Notes under the pieces: generated by a model
The model's database searches: none
What the model was told of the DNA's origin: nothing
The model's input: only the letters and a program-made list of their open reading frames with translations
Program-made: the position numbers and the translations under genes
In this document: in pieces, positions 48,531-61,888 of the stretch
How the letters are laid out: each line of letters starts with the position of its first letter
Numbering within the stretch: the stretch's first letter is position 1
Source: Oreohelix idahoensis
Lineage: Eukaryota > Mollusca > Gastropoda > Stylommatophora > Oreohelicidae
Assembly (NCBI GenBank): GCA_024509875.1
Contig: JAMPIV010005013.1
Coordinates: forward strand, 451,001 to 515,000
DNA: 64,000 bases
Direction of reading: 5' to 3'

Positions 48531-49084
48531 AAAATTCCTTACTTTTCTATTCCTTCACATTTTGTCTGTTTTCTCTACAAAATATTTGCACCTGCGGTCT
48601 GTTCTTTAGCTGTTTTTCAAGTCTTCACTAATAGTTCTGCCATACGATCATAATGCTTTCTTCTCCTACAAAGGCACTGAAAGGTATTTCTTTAGGGACG
48701 TCAGTACAATTTATTCGCTTGGTCCAAACCACAGTTGTTCCCAGAGGATTATATTTCCGTGTTCAGTGGTCAACTCAAGACTGCAACGATAAATCTTCCG
48801 GCATGGCTGAAAGAGAGACGGGAATTAATTAACTTGGCGTGGGAATCAGGAATTTTTTTTTATCGACCGTTCTATGTTGGCGGCTCGAATGTTTCAGTTG
48901 TTTTCGAGTGTGCATTCAAGGAAGTTGATTTTGCTCAGTGTTAGTGTGCTATGTGTTACGGTGATAAATAAGTTTTTTAAACGTTTTATGGAAATTAGTA
49001 CAGTGCTTTAGCCTCCATTCATTACTAAATAATACATTTTATTGTAGGGTTTATTAAAACAGTTTTAATATTCAAATAGATATA

Positions 49085-49975
49085 ATGTCCGATAAAAGAA
49101 AAAAACTATCAGGTGACGAATATCGGAAACGGAAACTGGAAAAAGAACGCGGTATTCAAAAACATAGCGGGTCTTTACATAAATAACTAAAAACTGAAAC
49201 AGCTGATGTAGGACAGAAGAAAATAAGCAAATGTAGCGAAACAAATGATTCTGAGCTCATGGCAAGTACTTCTAACTCGGACCCCAGTAACCTAGATATT
49301 ACAAACAATGTCGAAAATGAGACTGATTTGACCGTTTTCAATTCCAGAGATTTAAGTGATGAACTTGAGAGGTACACTGATCCGGCAAGATGGAATCCTT
49401 CTTTAAGCGATACCGAAAGACTGGAAATCGTAAAAAAAAGGCCTGCCAGAGAGACCAAAAAATGAGTTCGTTTTTCCGCGCAGCTCTAATGGTCGGATAT
49501 GTTCACTAAATTTTTACATTAGGGAGCTAAGCAATGGAGAACATATTAATCGATCATGGTTAGTGTATTCAAAAGAAAAAGATTCTGTATTTTGTTTCTG
49601 CTGTAAGTTGTTTTCCTGTAATAATATTTCACTCACTACTGATGGCTATAATGATTTGGGTCAAATGTATGTGTATCTTAATGAACACGAACAATCTAAA
49701 AACCATTTGGAGTCCCATACAAAATGGATTGAATTATCGTCCAGGCTTAAATCAGTACAGACAATTGATTCAATGCAACAAAAGTAATTAAATTCAGAAG
49801 TTCGACACTGGAGGAGCATAATAGAATGCCTAATTGCTATTGTCCAGTTCTTGAGCCTACAATGCTTGCCATTTCGTGGAACATCTGATAAATTATATGA
49901 CCCTAACAATGGAAATTTTTTAAAGCTTGTTGAACTGATTGCCAGATTTGATAGTGCTATGTGTGAACATTTAAT
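49085..49975 (+). pseudogene. hAT (ZMYM1-like) transposase, N-terminal part
   Basis: Pieces in several frames: a basic start at 49085 (MSDKRKKLSGDEYRKRKLEK), then an acidic linker ending RYTDPARWNPSLSD (frame 49259-49465). The TTF-type zinc-finger region follows (frame 49563-49787: YSKEKDSVFCFCCKLF, with downstream HEQSKNHLESH). Next comes the DUF4371-type beginning, LNSEVRHWRS and LPFRGTSDKLYDPNNGNFL, after a stop at 49785-49787. A stop near 49183 and shifts near 49465 and 49550 break the protein. In intact relatives a long central catalytic region follows; here it stops at EHLM where a SINE-C fragment begins. Confidence 0.8.
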
Positions 49976-50114
49976 GAGAGCAACTGTGGGAAGGTTAAGG
50001 CGGCCGGCGTGATAATGACCACGTCACCCGTAGTGTGCCGATGGTCAAGAAAATATGGGCCTAACACCATATTCCCAATATGCCTCAATTGGCATGTAAC
50101 GGGATCCTTTGAAT
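49976..50114 (+). mobile_element. SINE-C fragment inside the hAT transposase
   Basis: GTGGGAAGGTTAAGGCGGCC, GTGTGCCGATGGTCAAGAAA, CCAATATGCCTCAATTGGCA and TAACGGGATCCTTTG align with 56690-56812 of the SINE-C copy there. It replaces the middle of the transposase gene. Confidence 0.8.
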
Positions 50115-50734
50115 GTACTAGAGTGCGTCGGCAGAAAAAGCAACACAACTATGAAGCAAGAGATGAACCTATTTTGGATCCCAAAACTAAATTCAAAATT
50201 GAATTTTTCTTTTTTATTATTGATGTTACAACTAATTCTATTGAAGAAAGGTTCGAGCAATTGGAACATCACAGTTCACGTTTTGCCTTTTTATATAACA
50301 TCCCTAAATTGAAATCTGAGACGACAAATGAGCTCTTAAACAAATGTAAAAACCTAGAAGGCGTTTTAACACTTCAAGAAAATAGAGACATTGATGCCAT
50401 TGAGCTAGGTGATGAACTGAAAGTAGTATCCAAATTAGTACCAGAAAATACACCGCCAATTGAAGTTCTTCGTTATATTGTTGAAAATAACATTGCTCCT
50501 AATGTCGCTATAGCCTTAGGAATATTACTAACTTTGCCTGTAACGGTAGCAAGTGGTGAGCGTAGTTTTTCAAAACTGAAGCTTATTAAATCTTATTTAC
50601 GCTCAACAATGGCCGAAACTAGATTGGAAGGACTTGCCATGATTTCAATTGAACAAGAAATCGGTCAAGAATTAGACTACGCAGACCTTATTTCTGCTTT
50701 TGCAAATATGAAAGCAAGAAAAGTGTCTTTTTAA
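50112..50734 (+). pseudogene. hAT (ZMYM1-like) transposase, C-terminal part
   Basis: The frame open from 50009 starts inside the SINE; transposase sequence begins about 50112 (CTRVRRQKKQ). It continues with IEERFEQLEHHSSRFAFLY and ends in the hAT C-terminal dimerisation region: APNVAIALGILLTLPVTVAS, GERSFSKLKLIKSYLRSTM and ARTL-like helices to a stop at 50732-50734. This last quarter is uninterrupted and well conserved. Because the central part with the catalytic acidic residues is gone, it cannot act as a transposase. A short ORF using its dimerisation domain as an inhibitor or domesticated peptide is conceivable but unsupported. Confidence 0.85.
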
Positions 50735-51139
50735 GCAGTACATACTTCAAACAATATAAATTCAAATAATGTGAAAATAGTGCCAAAAACTATAACATGT
50801 ACATACTATAGTTAAGTGTTTATGACTCAACAGTTCATCGTTCCACATGAGAAGAGCATCCCCTATATGTAAGTAATGTAACTACATTTATTTCATATAA
50901 TTGTCTCTAATAAAGTCAATGGTTTATTTTTTGACTATACAGTATTTTCATCAATTTATCAATACATTATTATTAATGGAACTATTTAAAATTAGGCTAA
51001 TGGTCATGAAATTAAAGTTGAAGCTTGTTTAACATAATGGTTTTAAAAATTTCAAACGTTAATTTGAGGTTGGGCTGGGGCGGCAAGGTATGCTATTGCA
51101 CGGGGCGGCAAAATTCCTAAGGCCGGCCCTGCCTAACGC

Positions 51140-52335
51140 TATCTAAAAAAAAAAAAAATCCTCTAGTCTAAAATCATGGAATCCTTGGAATCATAAATCC
51201 TGAAATCTTCCTTATCGCCCACATCTCTCCTTTTTATACTGTTCCTGTCTTTTTTCCCGCCTTTTTCCACACGTCCCATTCTTTTTTCCACACGTTACAA
51301 TTTCTGTACACGTCTTTCTATTTTCGATATTTTGCACACGACTTTCTGTTATTTCGACTTTTTTCACATGTGTGATCTTTTCCAACTTAACAATTGGATT
51401 AAAAAAAACCAGATCACAAAAACATTCATTTCCCACTTTCCGCGCATAAAACCCATTCATTATTATTATCTGGGACTGACCTACGTTTGCCTTCTCAGAG
51501 CAGAGACTGCCAACTGAACTTTGAATGATACTGCGTTTTGTGTAAAAACGTCTTATTTGCTTTTGAGGTATGTCATTCTTATATGTAGCATATTATAGCA
51601 CGTATAAATGCTTAGCGTGGAAGTAGTAGGGATAATGCTAGCGTGGAAGGCCATGCGGTCACACAATATCATTCGTTACTCAAAATTTTTTAATGATCTG
51701 AAAGTTTAAACATTAGAACATTATTCTCATTCTAACTTGTAACAGGTAAAAAAGCCCCATAGATTTATAAATTACGGTACCTTAACGGATCCACCATCCC
51801 CCCGCCCCCATTTACCCTCACTTTCCAAGACAAATTTTCCACGTAGTTTATTTGGACATTTTTAACATAAGTTTCATACAATTAGTAATATATTGGTTAA
51901 AAACAAAGCAAACAAAAACAAAACCTCTAAAATCATCGGCGAAACAAAATATAACAACACGCTTGTTTACGATACCCATGATTATCACCTGATAAGTCGC
52001 AGAGTGATTTTCAATAGACAGATTTCTGGAGGAAAAAGTGCGTCTTGTATGGCGGGAAATAGGGTACATACCAACAGAACAAATCTACGACTGTTATAAT
52101 AATAAACAGAGTTCCTAGACTGCTGACGCAAGAACAAGTTACGACAGCTGACACAACCAGAAAATCCAGAATTGCTAATAGAAGCAGATAATCTGTCCAC
52201 AGGTTGTGCTGTTGCATAAGGGAGCGCTGATTTTGTTCCAGAAAACCCGTTAAGATTTGAAACTGAAACGCTTATCTGGCAAATCTTGGACATGATACAG
52301 GGGCGAAGAGACACATTTAAGGAAGATGTCTGGCC
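51140..52335. other. Unassigned sequence
   Basis: No gene or dispersed repeat identified. Confidence 0.35.
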
Positions 52336-52430
52336 ACGTCAAGGTTTCTATACCTTTACTGCGACGACGTCAAGGTTTCTATACCTTTACTGCGACAACG
52401 TCAAGGGTTTCTATACCTTTACTGCGACGA
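52336..52430. repeat. 31-bp tandem repeat, three units
   Basis: ACGTCAAGGTTTCTATACCT begins at 52336, 52367 and 52398. Confidence 0.9.
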
Positions 52431-52439
52431 CCCCATGAG

Positions 52440-52565
52440 AGGTTCCACACATCATCATCATTATTTTTATTTTCTTGTTCGTTCCCACTGGAGCATGGAT
52501 CCACCACTGATGCTGCCACCCTTGCAGGAAGTCTGCACAATGCATTCACATTTGTTTGGAGCACG
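52440..52565 (-). repeat. R1 fragment with trinucleotide tail
   Basis: CATCATCATCATT, TTCTTGTTCGTTCCCACTGG, AGCATGGATCCACC and CTTGCAGGAAGTCTGCAC: left half of R1 with its (ATC)n edge. Confidence 0.7.
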
Positions 52566-52574
52566 TTAACTTAA

Positions 52575-52835
52575 AGTTATAGGTAGTCTCGTAGCAGATA
52601 ATGCCGTAGAGGAGCGTAGAGTAAGAGGCTTTATGTTCACTAAGTCTAAGCTTTAATGTGGGGGGGGGGTGCCCAGATCCCTTACTCACTGCCTTTGCGT
52701 TCCTAAACTGAAGAGAAGAATCAGGGTCCCATTTACTGCTGGATAATTTGGAGGGTGACGCTACCCGGTTTCAAACCCGATAACTTTGTCCCGAGAAACA
52801 AGTCATATTTACACTCTGCCATCCGACGTCCTTCA
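52575..52835 (-). mobile_element. SINE-A, full copy
   Basis: AGTCTCGTAGCAGATAATGC (3' end) at the left, then CATTTACTGCTGGATAATTT, CCCGGTTTCAAACCCGATAA (inverse of box B) and the tRNA-like head up to CCGACGTCC. A G run near 52661-52669 interrupts it. Confidence 0.75.
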
Positions 52836-52889
52836 GGTTAATTAGCTAACTTCTGGTATGACAGTTTTGATAGTTTGCCGTTATACAAG

Positions 52890-53130
52890 ATATTACTGTC
52901 AGGTTACCTGGAGCGCGTTAAGTTCATTCTGTCCGGTGTTATCCGCTTCAATGTTCTATGTCTTCTTTACATTTCATTTCTAACTCAAGTTTTCTTCTCC
53001 GCGTTTATTATGTCTCACACTATCTCTCTTTCCCTGGAGATTCAAGAACAAGGACTGCCTTGTAATGCTATCAGTGTTTCCTCAGTGTATGTCCTAGCCA
53101 TCGCAGCGTCTTCTTTTCATCTCTTCCGTT
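52890..53130 (-). pseudogene. LINE ORF2 C-terminal remnant, second copy
   Basis: On the minus strand RWLGHTLRK is followed by segments aligning at DNA level with 21560-21690 (GGACTGCCTTGTAATGCTAT on + versus GATCACTGCCTTGTAATACT). Too decayed for a continuous frame. Confidence 0.5.
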
Positions 53131-54835
<1,705 letters not shown>

Positions 54836-54839
54836 CATA

Positions 54840-55280
54840 TGCCTACATCATATATAATGATTGTATTTTTTAGTATCATTTATAATACCTACACCTGTAT
54901 ATAATTAATGTGTATCATGTATAATGATTATATTTTATGGAATCAGGTAATATGATTGCATTTCCTGGTATGATTGCTTATGATGAAAACCAACCTGAAA
55001 TATAACCAAACAGTCCTTGTTAGGACTCATATAACTTCAACCTGAATATAACCTATGACTATATCATGTATAATGATTGTATTTTATAGTATCATGTATA
55101 ACCCAACTGAAAAAAACCTACACCTGTATATATTTAATATAACTTTAGGATTTTAGTTTTACTATGAATATATCAGGTATACTGATTATATTTTAGGGAA
55201 TTAGGTATAATGATTGTATTTCCTGGTATGATGGCTGAAGAAGAAAACCAACCTAAATATAACCTACAACAGTATTGTTA
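54840..55280. repeat. Two ~215-bp diverged tandem copies
   Basis: TATAATGATTGTATTTT, CCTACACCTGTATATA, GCATTTCCTGGTATGATTGC or TGTATTTCCTGGTATGATGG, and GAAAACCAACCT occur in the same order in 54840-55040 and 55055-55280. Confidence 0.75.
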
Positions 55281-55902
55281 GGGTATACTTTACCAGCCAG
55301 TATAGCACTTATCAGAGATGGCCTGGTATATTATAGGGGGAAGGAAACGGTTGTATCATACCTAGGTGTACAAATTATTGGATGTATTCATGTATTGAAT
55401 CAGAAAGAATGTTTTGCAAGTACACATCTGTCTTGTCTCTACTTACTTAGTCGTTCCCCTTCTACCGTGAGGTGTAGAGGTACTGTCTTGTCTCGCTATT
55501 GCTAAATCATACTGAGCCATGTTGTCATTCATCCTACATGCAGACACCCGAGACACGCTCATCTCATATACACTAGAAATAGGTAGGCTTGATTACAGAA
55601 ATTAGCCCCTATTTTTCCTTGTTACAGGTTTTATATAATAAATCCATAATTCTCGCCGTTTCTACGTCGGTCACATCTAAGGGATGCAACTGTGGTTGAA
55701 AGTTAGACATTAATTGCATTGTTTCCCTTATATGTACTCTCCCGAAAATAGTAACACTCAACGAAGAAAAGTCGGTGTAGAACCCAGTTTCATTTCGGAA
55801 AGGATTTAACTCATCGTTTTGTTAAAAATGACCTTAAAATGTAAGTTTTTGATTGTTTCTTCAAGACAAAATTTTAATTTAAAGTATTGCAGACTTATTA
55901 TT

Positions 55903-56450
55903 ATGGATCAAAATGATAAGATGGCTGCAAAACGAGCTGCAGATGCTAAGAGAAAGAGACGATCGCGTCAATCATAACGAGCAAGCGAGACTCTAGAAGA
56001 AGCAGCATTACGACGACAACATGAAGCGGCACAAAGACAAGCACAGCGTCAGTCACAACGAGCAAATCAGTCCGCTGAAGAGCATGAATCTCAACACGCT
56101 GCAGACGCTTTTCGCGGCCCAATGGATCAGGAATATCAGTTCTATCACTCTCTAAATTTTCAAGTGGAAAGATCAACCGATGGTACACTCAAATATTGCT
56201 GCCATAAAGGTACAGTGCTGTTGGAGCAAGAAGGAGAGCACAGACGTCTTTTCCTCCGTATCTCAAGGATCTTTTGAGCAACCCAGCACATCCACAACAT
56301 CGACATTTTAAGGAAAATATCTGTTCCTATAATCCAGTCTTGGGCTTTGCATCCATGGGTCCCAAAATCGATCGCTTCGTTGGACGTGGACCATATGTGT
56401 TCAGAGTGCATGGGCAGATCTATCATTTGATTTGTTTCCGTCATTATTGA
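55903..56450 (+). pseudogene. Helitron replication-initiator/helicase, N-terminal fragment
   Basis: Starting at the ATG at 55903 the frame gives a basic, Arg/Ala/Gln-rich N-terminus (KRAADAKRKRRSRQS). After a stop at 55975-55977 it continues with ALRRQHEAAQRQAQRQSQ and YCCHKGTVLLEQEGEHRR. The frame shifts near 56260 and continues FKENICSYNPVLGFASMGPK, GRGPYVFRVHGQIYH. The CCHxGxV block followed by SYN...FASMG and GRGPYVFRVHGQ is characteristic of the Helitron-like N-terminal domain upstream of the Rep nuclease. Sequence ends at the (TA)n tract; Rep HUH and helicase parts are absent. One stop and one frameshift make it a dead fragment. No Helitron end (TC / CTRR with hairpin) was found nearby. 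Confidence 0.8.
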
Positions 56451-56467
56451 CGGGTTATTGCTAGTTA

Positions 56468-56469
<2 letters not shown>

Positions 56470-56541
<72 letters not shown>
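56470..56541. repeat. (TA)n microsatellite
   Basis: About 36 TA dinucleotides between the Helitron fragment and a SINE-C copy. Confidence 0.97.
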
Positions 56542-56543
<2 letters not shown>

Positions 56544-56818
56544 GAGCCGCGTTAGCATAGTGGTTAGTGCACTGGCTTTGTAGCTCAGTGGTCTATGGTT
56601 CGATCCCCAGATGGGGTGGGATTATTTTAGGCCACAAACAGCTCCTGGGTCGACCCAGCCCCAAATGGGTACCAGAGCAACTCTGGGAAGGTTAAGGTGG
56701 TCGGCGTGATGCTGACCACATCACCCCTAGTGTGCCGACGGTCAAGAAAATATGGGCCTAACACCATATTCCCAATATGCCTCAATGGGCGTGTAACGGG
56801 ATTCTTTACCTTTTACCT
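56542..56818 (+). mobile_element. SINE-C, tRNA-derived, full copy
   Basis: Starts GGGAGCCGCGTTAGCATAGT with box A-like TAGCATAGTGGTTAGTG and box B-like GGTTCGATCCCC. The body has CAGCCCCAAATGGGTACCAG and GTGTGCCGACGGTCAAGAAA, and the tail is TTTACCTTTTACCTTTTA. The ACCTTT-type tail resembles the SINE-A 3' end. Confidence 0.85.
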
Positions 56819-57558
56819 TTTATATATATAGGTACCACTCACTGTACAGCGAACCTTACCTGCTAGGTAGAGCAAGCATTGAACGTGGGTAGAAATGACA
56901 ACATTTTGAAGGTAAACAAAATTCGGAAACCCGTATATAAATGTAATTAATGCTGTATTGTATGTATTGAGAAATGGATGTGCCAGTGAAACCAAGGCAA
57001 TAATACATGATAATTGCGTTTTTTACAGGCTTTTCTTTAACTTGCAACGTACGTCACCCTGTTGTCACCTTCACATCTAGCAATCGATTTTTCAAAAATT
57101 TCCAGATGAGCAATAGCTCTGAAAATTGGCATATTTGTGTATTGCCCATGACAGTACAATAATCAGTCGTAAAAATAATACAATTAATAAAATTGAAATT
57201 AATATTAATTTTTTTTTTTTTGGTATAAAGAACATCACTAAAATGGGCGATAACTGCAAATAATCTAGGTGTGTATTCTTTCCAACAAGATTGTCTCTCT
57301 TGAAACTTCATTTCCCCCCCCCCCCCCCTCCCCCAGACATACACGCAACTGTCAAATACATTTAAAAAAATGTAATTTACAACTCTTATCACAATATACA
57401 AAAAAAAAAAAAAAAGTTAACTTTCCGAGTAATATACTGAATAATGAAATCCACCTCCTGTGCTGTGGATTCGTTTATCGCAAACTGATAATGTCATTAG
57501 CGGATCGATTACATTTGACTTAAATTTAAAAACAACAAAAATTTAAAAAAAAAGTATA

Positions 57559-57677
57559 ATTGACAAAAAGCCTGGGCCCCTTAAGCGCTCATCATATATT
57601 TTATCCATAGGTGTCTAATGAAGTATAAAGCAGAAGTTAATTTCATATAGAATCACCGCCCCAGGCTTTTTGTCAAT
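57559..57677. repeat. 18-bp perfect inverted repeat, 119-bp unit
   Basis: ATTGACAAAAAGCCTGGG at 57559-57576 is exactly inverse to 57660-57677. It lies in the stretch present only in the outer element and may mark a small insertion. Confidence 0.75.
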
Positions 57678-58530
57678 TTGATGTTACATTTTTACTGCAA
57701 GCTATAAACTCCTTGAAAAATCATTTTTGTGTTTTTAGTGCATTAAAAGCCTGTGTTTAAAATAATTTTTTTAATTTTTTATTCTACTTGGAAGTGTATA
57801 AATAAAGAGTATTAATAAAGTAAAACTGGAAAGATGACATTCCTTCGAAACATAGATCTAACCAACGAAAATCAGTATACGTCTAATCTGTTAAAAATAT
57901 GTATAGCCTATTGCTTATTTAGTAACTACTTTAACCAAAAGAGCATTAAAAACTATATTTTACCTTAATATAAAAAGTCAAATAATTTATAACGTCATCT
58001 GGTTGCATTGTGAAATGAACCTTCTCTTTGGCCAGAACGTACTTAATCGCGATGCGGGCAACGACAGAAGCAAATTTTTTCGTCCGTAAGAAGTTTAATT
58101 GTAATCGAGCTCAAGTTGTTGCAGATAAGTTGCTGCATTGAATTACGACACAAGAGCACATTTACAAAAAAAAAAACACGAATCTGTATGAAAGCTTTTA
58201 AAGGAGTCATATTTCGTTTAATGTTGACAATTTTCACATCTTATTTTCAGTGACCTTCATATTTATTTTTTCATGAAGTTTTACTTATAAAAATTAGTTC
58301 AGTTTACTTAATGGTAATATAATATACAATACAAAATTAATTTGTAAAATAAAATACATAATAGCTTTGTTAACATTTCAAAATAGAAATATTTCTCACT
58401 TTATTAGTCGTCAATGACGGTTACATATGCCAGTAAAACCAAGTCAATAATACATGATAAATGCGTTTTTTCTACTTGGTAAGGCATCTGCTGGGTATAA
58501 ATAAAGAGTATTAATACAGTTTTATTGTGA

Positions 58531-59234
58531 ATCTTATCTCAACTCGCCTGATGGTGTTAGGCATTTACGAGTGTTAACGTGAAGCATTCACGATAATGGG
58601 CTGTTATGATGCAACAACTAGAGAAGAAGTCTACAAACCTTTCTATTATCACGTATAACCTTATTAACATGCAGAGTATGGCACAATCCCACAGAGGGCT
58701 GTTATGTTTAACTGCGACTTTGTAGGGACGTTCAAAGAAAGAAACTAGCATTGAATGACGAAAACTATTGAACTATAAAATAAAGTTGAATGTAAAATTT
58801 AAAGAACTTGCCAACACATTTCAAATTGTGAGAAGAACTATTATTCATGATCAGAAGCAACTGAAACTTTCCTACATTATGTAAATTTAAACTTACTTTA
58901 AAATGAAAATGGTTAACTCCTAAAACAGTTTTCCCATAATGAATTATACATAATGATAAGTACAACTTGTTTTTTAACTTTTTTAATGTTTCTGCACTCC
59001 GTACTGTATAAATTGCAAGTATGTTTAAAAATCACTGACCAATTCAATTAAGTGCATGTCATAGCACTTTCATTTCTTCACATTTTCATATATAACACTG
59101 TATGTTATCATTATAAATAAATTATTTAATGTAAAACCAGTAACGGTAGTCATGTCTCAAATTAGCTCGTAAAAAATATGGTTTTGAACACGAATACTAA
59201 GGTTTAACTTCAGCCACTCATGACATTTCGTCTC
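58531..59234. other. Unassigned interior of the outer element
   Basis: No coding region or named repeat seen in about 700 bp. Confidence 0.4.
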
Positions 59235-59560
59235 AGTATTCTTCTTCTTCTTCCTCGTTCATCCTGAAAAGGAAGTTGGTTGCGTTGTGTCTGTTTACAC
59301 CGGAGCTGCGATATCTGCGCCTTTCGGCCGACACATCCGACTTCAGCACGGCATTTTTTGGGACCGGGTTTGCCTTCCCTCTTCGATCCCTACTCTCTCA
59401 GCCAGACTGCGGTGATGCAGCCTGTTTCCAGGACCACCACTTGGAGGTGGAGTAGGGTCTTGGTCAGCTCTGGTTCGCTGACCCTGACGCAAGCAGTCAA
59501 GCTATGGGTTGCTGACTGCATTCTCTGTTGCTGCGTCTGTGGGTCCCGTGTCAGTATGAT
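59235..59560 (-). repeat. GAA-tailed repeat, full copy
   Basis: The inverse of 41096-41421 over its full length, beginning TTCTTCTTCTTCCTCGTTC and ending at GCAACAGAGAATGCAGTC (read inverted). Similarity is high enough to suggest recent common origin. Confidence 0.8.
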
Positions 59561-59747
59561 GTCTATTAATAATTAAATGAAGCTTACTTCATGTCTTTTC
59601 CTTAACGGAGACAGTCTGTTTGTATACACATTGTGATATAACAACGAAGATCTTTCGTACATTTTTTTTTTTAGTTAAACAATTATAATTAATAAAAATT
59701 ATTCAGAAGTACATTTATATACAATATTATTTATTTATATATTTATT

Positions 59748-59804
59748 GAGCGTCCGATTGAAAGAGTGGTTAGAGCGCTGGTCTCTCGCGGTAAAGGTGC
59801 CCGG
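59748..59804 (+). mobile_element. SINE-A head (left half of a split copy)
   Basis: GAGCGTCCGATTGAAAGAGT, GGTTAGAGCGCTGGTCTCTC and GGTAAAGGTGCCCGG: the tRNA-like head up to box B. The remainder resumes at 61889 after the inner element. Confidence 0.8.
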
Positions 59805-59838
59805 TGTAGGAGGCACCACGGACGTACCCGGCAACACG

Positions 59839-59937
59839 CACTGTACAGTGCTTCCTACCGTCGGGTAGGAAATACTGGACAAGTGATTCTTGCCTAGGTA
59901 GCAAGCACTTAACTCAGGCAGGAAGCACTGTACAGTA
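59839..59937. repeat. Left subterminal palindromes of the inner element
   Basis: CACTGTACAGTG at 59839-59850, then TTCCTACCGTCGGGTAGGAA (a hairpin) at 59852-59871, and CACTGTACAGTA at 59926-59937. Further half-sites (CAAGTGATTCTTGCC, GCAAGCACTTAACTC) lie between. Confidence 0.85.
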
Positions 59938-60236
59938 ATTCTTGTCTGAAAAAAAAATGGGTATATCGCACTGCGTTGTAGTTATTATAATCCATTAGGC
60001 AGATATTTTCACCTTTCCTTCTTTTTATAGGGCAAAAGACTGGAAAGATAAAGAGTAGATAGTTTTTATGTTTGTTTCATATGTTATTCATTTATAGGGT
60101 GTAAACAAATTTTACGAATTTTTTTCTAATTTCGTCTAAAATATATGGTGGAAAATTATTATTTCAATGTTCATTCCAAACAGGTATCGGTATGGTGCGT
60201 GTAGTGGGATCATAATTTGGGCAGTGAATAATAAAT

Positions 60237-60318
60237 ATAAGGTAAAGGTGGTCCCATTGCAGATACTGCCGTAGTGGAGTGAAGTGTAAGAGACTTCACT
60301 ATACTGGGTCCAGCATCG
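60237..60318 (-). mobile_element. SINE-A 3' end inside the inner element
   Basis: GGTAAAGGTGGTCCCATTGC, AGATACTGCCGTAGTGGAG and ACTTCACTATACTGGGTCC on +. It occupies the same position relative to the element end as the SINE-A in the outer copy (62010-62092), so both copies inherited one SINE insertion. Confidence 0.8.
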
Positions 60319-60346
60319 AGTACTTATATTCGAGTACTTGAATAAT

Positions 60347-60655
60347 AATAATAGCCCCTTCTGTCATAACTGACCATGGGAGTGCGCCCCTGAGGTGACA
60401 TCCCTCAGCTGCTTATTTTCTTGGTGTTCCTTTCGACGTTTTCTCCTCTCTTCTGCTTGCCGTGAGAGCTTCCACTTGCCGTGAGAGCTTCTGCTTGCCG
60501 TAAGAGCTTCTGCTTGCCGTGAGAGCTTCTGCTTGCCGTGAGAGCTTCTTTTCGCCCAATCTAAAGTGGAGCCAGGGTGCGCATCGCCACTTGGTGCGAT
60601 CGGCAGCTTCATCCTTCCAGGCTGCTGGATTTATGTCCAGTGCCCTCATTTTATT
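60347..60655 (-). mobile_element. TTA-tailed LINE 3' fragment
   Basis: Inverse orientation, with AATAATAATAGCCCCTTCTG at the left and the coding-like part (RRKRRKEHQENKQL, TSGAHSHGQL on minus) further in. GCTTGCCGTGAGAGCTTC is repeated about five times near 60455-60548 with an 18-21-bp spacing. Confidence 0.75.
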
Positions 60656-60827
60656 TTAGAAATTAATATTATGTTGTATTATATTGTATATTAGCATTAA
60701 GTAAACTGAACTAATTTTTTTAAGTAAAACTTAATGAAAAAAATAAAAATGAAGATCACTGAAAATCAGATGTGAAAATTGTCAACATTAAACGAAAAAT
60801 GATTTTTTCAAAAAGCTTTCATAAAGA

Positions 60828-60974
<147 letters not shown>

Positions 60975-61179
60975 CATGTGCTCTTGTATCGTAGTTCAAA
61001 ATAACTAGTTATCTACAACAACTTAACTCGATTACAATTAAACTTATTACGGACGACAAAATAAGCTTCATTGCCCGCTCCGCTATAAGTGTTCTGGACA
61101 CAAGATTTATTTCACAATGCACTGGCGCATTCATTTCACTGCACTATTGTATGGACATGAGGTATAGCATACATATGGG

Positions 61180-61320
61180 CGTGAGATGGCAGGGAAAGCA
61201 AACCTGTTAAAATTTCGTGCTGAAATCGGATGTGTCGGGCCGAAAGGCGTAGATATCGCAGGTCAGCTGTAAACAATGACACAACGTAAGCCTACATACT
61301 GCTCAGAAAAGGCAAGCATG
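61180..61320 (+). repeat. GAA-tailed repeat fragment
   Basis: GAAATCGGATGTGTCGGGCC and GAAAGGCGTAGATATCGCAG match 41310-41360; the tail is missing. Confidence 0.6.
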
Positions 61321-61777
61321 TAAGAGTGAGATATGATCGAGCGAACGCAAACAACAACAATAACACATTTCAAAATGCGAGCAGATGATGTTATAAATTA
61401 TTTGACTTTTTATATTAAGGTAAAAAATAGTTTTTAATGCTCTTCTGCTAATAGTAGTTACTAAATAAGCAATATACATATGTTTAACAGATTTTTAACT
61501 GACGCATCCTGATTTTCGTTTGTTAGATTTATATGTCGAAGGAATGTCATCTATCCAGTTTTACTTTATTAATTTTCTTTATTAATACAGTGCCAAGTAG
61601 AAAAATAAACGTAATTATCATGTATTATGGCCTTGGTTTTCCTGGCACATCCATTTCTCAATACATACAATACAGCATTAATTATATTTATGTACGGGTT
61701 TCCAATTTTTTTTTAACCTTTAAAATGTTAAGTCCTTCCTACCCATGTTGAGTGCTTTTTACCTAGCAGGTAAGGTT

Positions 61778-61888
61778 CACTGTACAGTGGGAGGTACCTA
61801 GGTACTGCTCACTGTACAGTGTCCGCTTCCGTCAGGTAGGAGGCACTGTACAGTGTTTTCTACCGTACAGTGCTTCCTACCTGCTACA
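61778..61888. repeat. Right subterminal palindromes of the inner element
   Basis: Perfect CACTGTACAGTG at 61778-61789, 61810-61821 and 61844-61855, plus the half-site CCGTACAGTG near 61863. GGTACCTAGGTACTGC and TTCCTACC/GGTAGG words lie between them. Confidence 0.88.

Larger units (their letters stand above)
48219..51131 (+). mobile_element. hAT transposon, 2,913 bp, with defective transposase
   Basis: Left end CAGGGCCGGCTC; right end inverted CAGGGCCGGCCTTAGG. Both ends carry a GGGGCGGCAA-type subterminal block. The flanks CCTAACGC (48211-48218 and 51132-51139) are a perfect 8-bp duplication. The interior holds pieces of a ZMYM1/DUF4371-type hAT transposase and two SINE-C insertions. Perfect flanks suggest a fairly recent insertion of an already defective or since-damaged copy. 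Confidence 0.93.

Noticed and set aside
60364..60649. Basic protein RRKRRKEHQENKQL...SGAHSHGQL as a gene
   Set aside because: The same peptide occurs in three dispersed copies with a simple trinucleotide tail, so it is the eroded end of a LINE.
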